Assembly (NCBI GenBank): GCA_029555885.1
Contig: JAKPQT010000633.1
Location: 1 to 36,501, forward strand
Direction: 5' to 3'
DNA: 36,501 bases
Origin: Chloroflexota bacterium
Lineage (GTDB): Bacteria; Chloroflexota; Anaerolineae; CG2-30-64-16
Shown: piece by piece, positions 31,907-36,501 of the stretch
Layout: the number at the start of each line of letters is the position of its first letter
Numbering within the stretch: position 1 is the stretch's first letter
Made by a program: the position numbers and the translations under genes
The notes under the pieces: model-generated
What the model saw: only the letters and a program-made list of their open reading frames with translations
The model's database searches: none
Told to the model about the DNA's origin: nothing

Positions 31907-32053
31907 GTGAAACCACGCATTTTTCTTGATCCTGTGCGCCCCGGAGCCCTGGGCTCCCGTGGGCGTTTTGTTTTTTCCGCCCTCATATCCACTTTCGAGA
32001 GCCGCAAGGCTCTCTTTTTTTGCCCTGCGCCGGGAGGTAAAGTGCCATGCTGA
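31907..32053 (+). CDS. Putative pyr operon leader peptide (PyrL-like)
   Basis: A 48-codon frame from GTG 31907 with GGGAGG 9 nt upstream. It runs through both leader hairpins and ends in TGA 32051-32053, overlapping the pyrC start (ATGCTGA). The product has FVFSALIST over the first T-rich tract and [12 protein letters not shown] over the attenuator. This closely follows the plan of the E. coli PyrL peptide, which also encodes Phe runs at the pause site and FFCP at the attenuator (recalled). The peptide itself probably has no function; its translation matters. Similar text could be convergent because T-runs encode Phe. Confidence 0.7.
   Translation: MKPRIFLDPVRPGALGSRGRFVFSALISTFESRKALFFCPAPGGKVPC
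31937..31976 (+). promoter_or_regulatory. Upstream pause-type hairpin with T-rich tract in the pyr leader
   Basis: CGCCC/GGGCG (31937-31941 with 31961-31965) and inner GGAGCC/GGCTCC (31943-31948 with 31952-31957), followed by TTTTGTTTTTT at 31966-31976. By layout this is the UTP-sensitive pause site; it could also terminate by itself. Confidence 0.75.
31997..32021 (+). terminator. Attenuator terminator before pyrC
   Basis: GAGAGCC at 31997-32003, loop GCAA, GGCTCTC at 32008-32014, then seven T. It lies within the leader reading frame, 25 bp before pyrC. Confidence 0.9.
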
Positions 32054-33114
32054 GGTTGCCCGGCCTGATCGACCCGCACGTCCACCTGCGCGAGCCGGGC
32101 GGCACGCACAAGGAGGACTGGGACGCGGGGACGGCCGCGGCCCTCGCGGGGGGCTTCACCGCCGTCCTGGCCATGCCCAATACCCGACCTCCGATCACGG
32201 ACGCAGCGTCCCTGGGGCTGGCGCTCGATGCCGCCGCCACGAAGGCCCGCTGTGACTATGCCCAGTTTCTCGGCGCGGGGGCAGACAACAGCGCAAGCGC
32301 GCCGGCCCTGGCGTCGGGCGTCGCCGGGCTGAAGATGTATCTCGACCAGACGTACGGCCCGCTCCGGCTGGATGCGCTGTCCGACTGGCAGGCTCACTTT
32401 GCGCGCTGGCCGGCGGATCGGCCCATCGTCGCACACGCGGAGGACCGCACGCTTGCAGCCGTGATCCTCATGGCTGCGCTCTATGACCGGCCGGTCCATC
32501 TCGCGCACGTCTCGCTGCGCGATGAAATCCTGCTCATCCGCAAGGCCAAAGAGCAGGGCCTCAAGGTGACGTGCGAGGTGGCGCCCCATCATCTGTTCCT
32601 GACTGAAGATGACATCCCCCGGCTCGGCGCGGGCCGCGGGGAGGTGCGACCTCGCCTCGCCACTTCTGCCGACCGCGCGTTCCTGTGGGACAACCTCGAT
32701 GTCATCGATTGCTTCGCCACGGACCACGCGCCTCACACGGTCGCGGAGAAAGACGGCGAGAATCCACCGCCCGGCTTCCCGGGCCTCGAAACCGCACTGC
32801 CGCTGCTGCTGACCGCAGTCCACGAGGGCCGGCTCACTGTAGATGATCTCGTCTTGCGCATGTGGGAGAATCCGCGGCGCATCTTCGGCCTGCCGCTGCA
32901 GGAGGACACCTGGATCGAGGTCGATGAACAGGCGACCTACGAACTCAGCAGCCAGGGCATGCATTCGCGCTGCGGCTGGACACCGTTCGAAGGTCATCCG
33001 GTCCGCGGCCGGGTCACGCGGGTCGTGCTGCGCGAGCAAGATGTCTTTCGCGATGGCCGGGTGCTCGCAGCGCCGGGCACCGGCCGCAACGTTCGTTCAC
33101 AAACTACACTTTGA
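32047..33114 (+). CDS. pyrC: Dihydroorotase, resembling the CAD dihydroorotase domain
   Basis: 355 residues. Closes carbamoyl-aspartate to dihydroorotate, step three of UMP synthesis. Metal ligands: His11 and His13 ([10 protein letters not shown]), Lys96 (carboxylated, GLKMYLD), His130 (VAHAED), His154 (LAHVSL), Glu177 (TCEVAPHH) and Asp226 (ATDHAPHT). All Zn residues keep the spacing remembered for human CAD (offsets 85, 119, 143, 166 and 215 from the first His). The opening [20 protein letters not shown] and later [30 protein letters not shown] also read like CAD. Shorter than bacterial PyrC/PyrX enzymes of about 425. ATG 32047 has GGGAGGT upstream and overlaps the leader peptide stop. First gene of the operon. 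Confidence 0.95.
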   Translation: MLRLPGLIDPHVHLREPGGTHKEDWDAGTAAALAGGFTAVLAMPNTRPPITDAASLGLALDAAATKARCDYAQFLGAGADNSASAPALASGVAGLKMYLDQTYGPLRLDALSDWQAHFARWPADRPIVAHAEDRTLAAVILMAALYDRPVHLAHVSLRDEILLIRKAKEQGLKVTCEVAPHHLFLTEDDIPRLGAGRGEVRPRLATSADRAFLWDNLDVIDCFATDHAPHTVAEKDGENPPPGFPGLETALPLLLTAVHEGRLTVDDLVLRMWENPRRIFGLPLQEDTWIEVDEQATYELSSQGMHSRCGWTPFEGHPVRGRVTRVVLREQDVFRDGRVLAAPGTGRNVRSQTTL

Positions 33115-33132
33115 GATAAGGAGTTCATACCC

Positions 33133-34122
33133 ATGATTCACATGCCGCCCATTCGCGTCCAGAGCCCGCATCTGCCCTTCGGTGACCGGCAGGATGCACC
33201 GTTCTACGGTCGCGATATCCTGAGCGTCAAGCAGTTCGACCGCCGCGACCTAGAAACGATCTTCGGCGTCGCGCACGAGATGGAAGAGATGGTCCGCCGC
33301 GTCGGCAGCTTCGACCTGTTGAAAGGCAAGATTCTCGCTAACCTGTTCTATGAACCGTCCACCCGCACTTCCTCCTCGTTCACTTCCGCCATGGAGCGGC
33401 TCGGCGGCAGCGTCATCCCCATCAACGAGGTGCGCTACTCATCGGTCTCCAAGGGCGAGTCGCTCCCCGACACCGTCCGTACGCTGGAGGCCTATGCAGA
33501 CGTGATCGTCCTGCGCCACCCGGAGACGGGTTCTGCCGCGCTGGCGGCCAGGTACGCGCGCAAGCCGATCATCAATGCGGGCGACGGCATCGGGGAGCAC
33601 CCGACCCAGGCGCTGCTCGATCTGTTTACCATCCGCGAGGAACTGGGCGACATCGACGGACTGACCGTCACGATGCTCGGCGACCTCAAGTACGGCCGCA
33701 CCGTTCACTCGCTGGCGCGGCTGCTGACGCTCTACAACGTGCGCCTCAACTACGTCTCGCCGGAGATTCTGCGGATGCCCGACGAGGTCATGGCCGAAGT
33801 TGCGGAGAAGGGCATCCTACAGGCGGAATACCGTGAACTTGAGCCGGTCCTGGCGGAGACCGATGTGTTGTACGTGACCCGCGTCCAGAAGGAGCGGTTT
33901 GCCAGCGAGGCCGAATACGACGAGGTCAAGGGCGCATATGTCATCGACATGGAGACGATGGCGCGCGCCAGGGAGCGGATGATCGTGATGCACCCGCTGC
34001 CGCGCGTCACCGAAATCGCGATGGAAGTGGATGATGACCCGCGCGCGGCCTACTTCCGGCAGATGGAATACGGCCTCTACATCCGCATGGCGCTGCTAGC
34101 GATGGTGTTGGGCAAGGCATGA
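33133..34122 (+). CDS. pyrB: Aspartate carbamoyltransferase catalytic chain, CAD-like
   Basis: 329 residues. Joins carbamoyl phosphate and aspartate. Carbamoyl-phosphate site [12 protein letters not shown] (Ser76-Thr77-Arg78-Thr79), SVSKGESL loop, [11 protein letters not shown] at about 154-164, and HPLPR in [23 protein letters not shown]. The first 28 residues before [10 protein letters not shown] are an extension beyond the bacterial norm and are similar in place and flavour to the linker before the ATCase domain of [13 protein letters not shown] and [15 protein letters not shown] also match CAD by memory. No regulatory chain gene pyrI is present. AAGGAG precedes ATG 33133. Gap to pyrC 18 bp, and the stop overlaps pyrFE. 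Confidence 0.96.
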   Translation: MIHMPPIRVQSPHLPFGDRQDAPFYGRDILSVKQFDRRDLETIFGVAHEMEEMVRRVGSFDLLKGKILANLFYEPSTRTSSSFTSAMERLGGSVIPINEVRYSSVSKGESLPDTVRTLEAYADVIVLRHPETGSAALAARYARKPIINAGDGIGEHPTQALLDLFTIREELGDIDGLTVTMLGDLKYGRTVHSLARLLTLYNVRLNYVSPEILRMPDEVMAEVAEKGILQAEYRELEPVLAETDVLYVTRVQKERFASEAEYDEVKGAYVIDMETMARARERMIVMHPLPRVTEIAMEVDDDPRAAYFRQMEYGLYIRMALLAMVLGKA

Positions 34123-35633
34123 GCGCCATGAGCTTCAACAGCCTCCTCGACGACGTAGCCCGGCGCACGGGGTCACTCCTGTGCGTCGGGCTGGACCCGC
34201 ACCCCGCGGACCTGCCGGCCCCGACCGCGGACGCGGCGCGCGATTTCTGCCTCCGGCTCATAGCGGAGACGGCGGGGCTGGCGATGGCCTACAAGCCCAA
34301 CGCGGCCTTCTTCGAGGCTTACGGGCCCGCGGGCTGGGCCGCGCTGGCGGAGGTCATCGCTGCCGTTCCCGCGGGCATCCCGGTCATCCTGGACGCCAAG
34401 CGCGGGGACATCGCCTCCACCGCGGAAGCCTATGCCCGGTCCGCCTTCGAGCGTCTTGGCGCGACCGCGATTACGTTGAATCCGTATCTTGGCCGTGATA
34501 GCCTGGAGCCTTTCGTGCTTGACCCGGCGCGGGGGGTCTTCCTGCTCTGCAAGACCTCCAATCCTGGCGCGGGCGACGTGCAAGACCTGCGGCTAATCGG
34601 CGGGAAGATGGTGTACGAGCGGGTCGCCGCGCTGGCGCAGGAGTGGAATACGAACAACAATGTCGCGCTGGTCATCGGCGCGACCCATCCTGACGCGTTG
34701 GCGCGGGTCCGGGCAGCCGCGCCTGATCTGTGGTTTCTCGCACCGGGCGTGGGCGCGCAGGGCGGCGACCTGCGCGCTGCGCTGCGTGCCGGCCTGCGGG
34801 CAGACGGCTTGGGCATGTTGATTCCGGTCAGCCGGGCGGTCGCGCGGGCGGAGTCGCCCCGCCGGGCAGCCGCGGCGTTGCGGGATGAAATCGAGACGCT
34901 GCGGGCTGCCTTGCTGTTGGAACGGGGACACGAGCAGCCGCATCCTTCGACTCCGCACGGCGCAGGCGCCGCCGTGCTCCACTCAGGAAGCGCACAGTCA
35001 GGGGCGGGTGGCGCCGGTGCGGTTCCCGCATGGCTGGCGGACGGGCTGCTTGCGGCCGGCTGCGTGAAGTTCGGCCAGTTCACGCTCAAGTCGGGCCTGC
35101 AATCGCCCATCTACCTGGACCTGCGCCAACTGGTCTCGCATCCGGCGCTGCTGGCCGACGTGGGCCGGGCCTATCTACCCATTCTCCGGCAGCTTACTTT
35201 CGACCGCCTCGCTGCCTTGCCGTACGCCGCGCTGCCCATCGGCACGGCCGTCAGCCTGGCGGGCGGCTGGCCGCTGATCTATCCCCGCCGGGAGGTCAAG
35301 GGTTACGGGACCGGCGCGGCTATCGAGGGCGCGTACCGGATCGGCGAGCGCGTCGTCGTCATCGATGATCTGGCGACGACCGGCGGCAGCAAGTTCGAGG
35401 CGATCGACAAGCTCACCGCCGCGGGCCTGGTTGTGGAGGATGTGGTCGTGCTCGTCGACCGCGAATCCGGCGCGGGCGAGGCGTTGTCCGCGGCGGGTTA
35501 CCGGCTCCATGCCGTCGTGCGGTTGACGGAACTGCTGGATTACTGGGAGACCACTGCTGCCGTGCCCGTCGAGCAGATTGCGGCGGCGCGCGCGTTTATC
35601 GCGCAGGAACGCCAGAGTGCAACCAGGGAATAG
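34119..35633 (+). CDS. pyrFE: Bifunctional OMP decarboxylase / orotate phosphoribosyltransferase
   Basis: 504 residues covering the last two steps to UMP, in the order PyrF then PyrE. PyrF (1-275) is of the group 2 type, with [11 protein letters not shown] (Asp92, Lys94, Asp97), [12 protein letters not shown] and [10 protein letters not shown] Gly/Ala/Pro-rich linker at about 278-308 contains a palindromic repeat in frame. PyrE (310-504) has [20 protein letters not shown], the [10 protein letters not shown] loop and the PRPP motif [13 protein letters not shown]. Eukaryotic UMP synthase has the opposite order. ATG 34119 overlaps the pyrB stop (ATGA); an ATG at 34128 is possible. Confidence 0.96.
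   Translation: MSAMSFNSLLDDVARRTGSLLCVGLDPHPADLPAPTADAARDFCLRLIAETAGLAMAYKPNAAFFEAYGPAGWAALAEVIAAVPAGIPVILDAKRGDIASTAEAYARSAFERLGATAITLNPYLGRDSLEPFVLDPARGVFLLCKTSNPGAGDVQDLRLIGGKMVYERVAALAQEWNTNNNVALVIGATHPDALARVRAAAPDLWFLAPGVGAQGGDLRAALRAGLRADGLGMLIPVSRAVARAESPRRAAAALRDEIETLRAALLLERGHEQPHPSTPHGAGAAVLHSGSAQSGAGGAGAVPAWLADGLLAAGCVKFGQFTLKSGLQSPIYLDLRQLVSHPALLADVGRAYLPILRQLTFDRLAALPYAALPIGTAVSLAGGWPLIYPRREVKGYGTGAAIEGAYRIGERVVVIDDLATTGGSKFEAIDKLTAAGLVVEDVVVLVDRESGAGEALSAAGYRLHAVVRLTELLDYWETTAAVPVEQIAAARAFIAQERQSATRE
34955..34977. repeat. Palindrome inside the PyrF-PyrE linker
   Basis: GCACGGCG at 34955-34962 and CGCCGTGC at 34970-34977, flanked by CCTTCGACTCC and CACTCAGGA. The flanks resemble a dispersed intergenic repeat often seen in environmental genomes (from memory). 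It is translated in frame as part of [19 protein letters not shown]. Confidence 0.6.
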
Positions 35634-35667
35634 ACGGACTATGCGGAAGGATGAAAGGGATCGGACG

Positions 35668-36501
35668 GTGTATCGTGCGCTGCGACCGCTGATTTTCCGC
35701 CTGCCGCCGGAGACCGCGCACGGATTGACCGTGGCGTTGCTGCGGCTGGCCGGGAGCCTGCCGCCGGTGACCGCGCTGCTGCGCGTCGCGTTCAGGCCGC
35801 GCGGGACGATCCGGCCGGTGCACGCCTTCGGGCTGACGTTTCCCAACGCGGTGGGGCTGGCCGCCGGGTACGACAAGGACGGGCTGGCCTGGCGCGGGCT
35901 GGCCGCGCTCCCCTTCGGTCACCTGGAGCTGGGGACCGTGACCCCGCGGCCCCAGCCCGGCAATCCGCAGCCGCGGGTCTTCCGGCTGGTCGAGGACGAG
36001 GCGGTGATCAATCGCATGGGCTTCCCCGGCCGGGGCGCGGACGCGCTGGCGGAGCGGTTGAGCCGCGCTGCCCGGAGCCGCGATCCCCACGCGCCGGTCA
36101 TCGGCGCAACCCCGGTGATCGGCGTCAACATCGGCAAGAACAAGGACACGCCGCTGGAAGATGCGGCAGAGGATTACGCAGCGTTGGTGCGCCGCTTTGC
36201 AGCCCTGGCGGACTATCTGACTGTGAATGTGAGCTCGCCCAATACGCCGGGGCTACGAGCATTGCAGGGCGGCGGCGCGCTCCAGGAGCTGCTTGCGGCG
36301 GTCGGCAGCGAACGAGATGCGCAGGCGCGGCGGCTGGCCCGGCCCGTCCCGGTGCTGGTCAAGCTGGCGCCCGACCTGGACGAGGACGCGTTGGCCCAGG
36401 CTCTGACTGCCATCTGCGCGGCGGGGATGGACGGGGTCATCATCTCCAACACGACCATCACGCGGGATGGCGTGAACTCACCGCTGGCCGCGCAGGTGGG
36501 C
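35668..36501 (+). CDS. pyrD: Dihydroorotate dehydrogenase (quinone type), 3' end outside window
   Basis: 278 codons are visible; the frame runs off the right edge. Membrane-associated FMN enzyme that oxidises dihydroorotate with quinone. Class 2 features: the N-terminal helical stretch YRALRPLIFRLPPETAHGLTV, FGLTFPNAVGLAAGYDKDG, TPRPQPGNPQPRVFRL, INRMGFPG, VNVSSPNTPGLRALQ with the catalytic serine, and VLVKLAPDL. GTG 35668 is preferred because AAAGGGA lies 7 nt upstream and homology starts there; ATG 35641 in the same frame is the alternative. It follows pyrFE by 34 bp (or 7 bp) and belongs to the pyr operon. Confidence 0.94.
   Translation, partial: MYRALRPLIFRLPPETAHGLTVALLRLAGSLPPVTALLRVAFRPRGTIRPVHAFGLTFPNAVGLAAGYDKDGLAWRGLAALPFGHLELGTVTPRPQPGNPQPRVFRLVEDEAVINRMGFPGRGADALAERLSRAARSRDPHAPVIGATPVIGVNIGKNKDTPLEDAAEDYAALVRRFAALADYLTVNVSSPNTPGLRALQGGGALQELLAAVGSERDAQARRLARPVPVLVKLAPDLDEDALAQALTAICAAGMDGVIISNTTITRDGVNSPLAAQVG

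Noticed and set aside
31760..32046. PyrR-binding attenuator in the pyr leader
   Set aside because: No PyrR anti-antiterminator consensus was seen and pyrR is not in the operon; the leader-peptide layout explains the structure better.

Overview
This 36.5 kb window is a GC-rich bacterial chromosome segment with housekeeping genes packed in short operons on both strands. I see no phage, transposase, CRISPR array, tRNA or rRNA. A Chloroflexota (Anaerolineae-like) origin is my best inference, not proof. It rests on the mix of a T-box leader, a short archaeal-type AspRS, a KimA-type potassium transporter with RCK partners, a PyrF-PyrE fusion, twin Hsp20 genes and many intergenic palindromic repeats.

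Layout. (1) 1-4945, minus: an Fe-S-themed operon headed by a SufR-like regulator, then moaA, an A-type Fe-S carrier, rtcB and a B12-binding radical SAM protein (cut by the window edge). (2) 4946-5510: AT-rich gap with a strong promoter and two DnaA-box-like sites exactly 21 bp apart. (3) 5511-9504, minus: metG, a LiaF/toastrack-like membrane protein, PspC and two GNAT acetyltransferases. (4) 9880-12618: a secreted HtrA protease with two PDZ domains, facing two small heat-shock proteins across paired terminators. (5) 12849-14757, plus: obgE-nadD. (6) 14818-18117, minus: KimA-like K+ transporter with two TrkA/RCK proteins, behind an unusually structured leader. (7) 18383-21745, plus: Mn-type superoxide dismutase, a TetR regulator with an orphan PEP-utilising-enzyme-like protein, and rsmG, which looks leaderless. 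(8) 21828-24349, minus: dnaN-recF. (9) 24533-28523, minus: a pseudouridine synthase/RNA methyltransferase fusion, a heme-binding protein, a PflA-like radical SAM protein and a cation efflux transporter. (10) 28654-30427, minus: aspS under a T-box. (11) 30553-31671, plus: a MscS channel. (12) 31730 to the right edge, plus: pyrimidine operon pyrC-pyrB-pyrFE-pyrD.

The most interesting signals are regulatory or architectural. The pyr operon has a leader peptide and two-hairpin leader laid out like the enterobacterial pyrBI attenuator. Its PyrC and PyrB look like the dihydroorotase and aspartate transcarbamoylase domains of animal CAD. The aspS T-box carries a 76-bp palindromic insert. The kimA leader has a terminator-like hairpin and a second hairpin lying between the Shine-Dalgarno sequence and the start codon. 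Several families of palindromic repeats sit at gene borders, and one supplies the stop codons of two convergent genes.

Limits: family calls come from reading motifs by eye and from remembered family sequences. No alignment, folding or database search was run.
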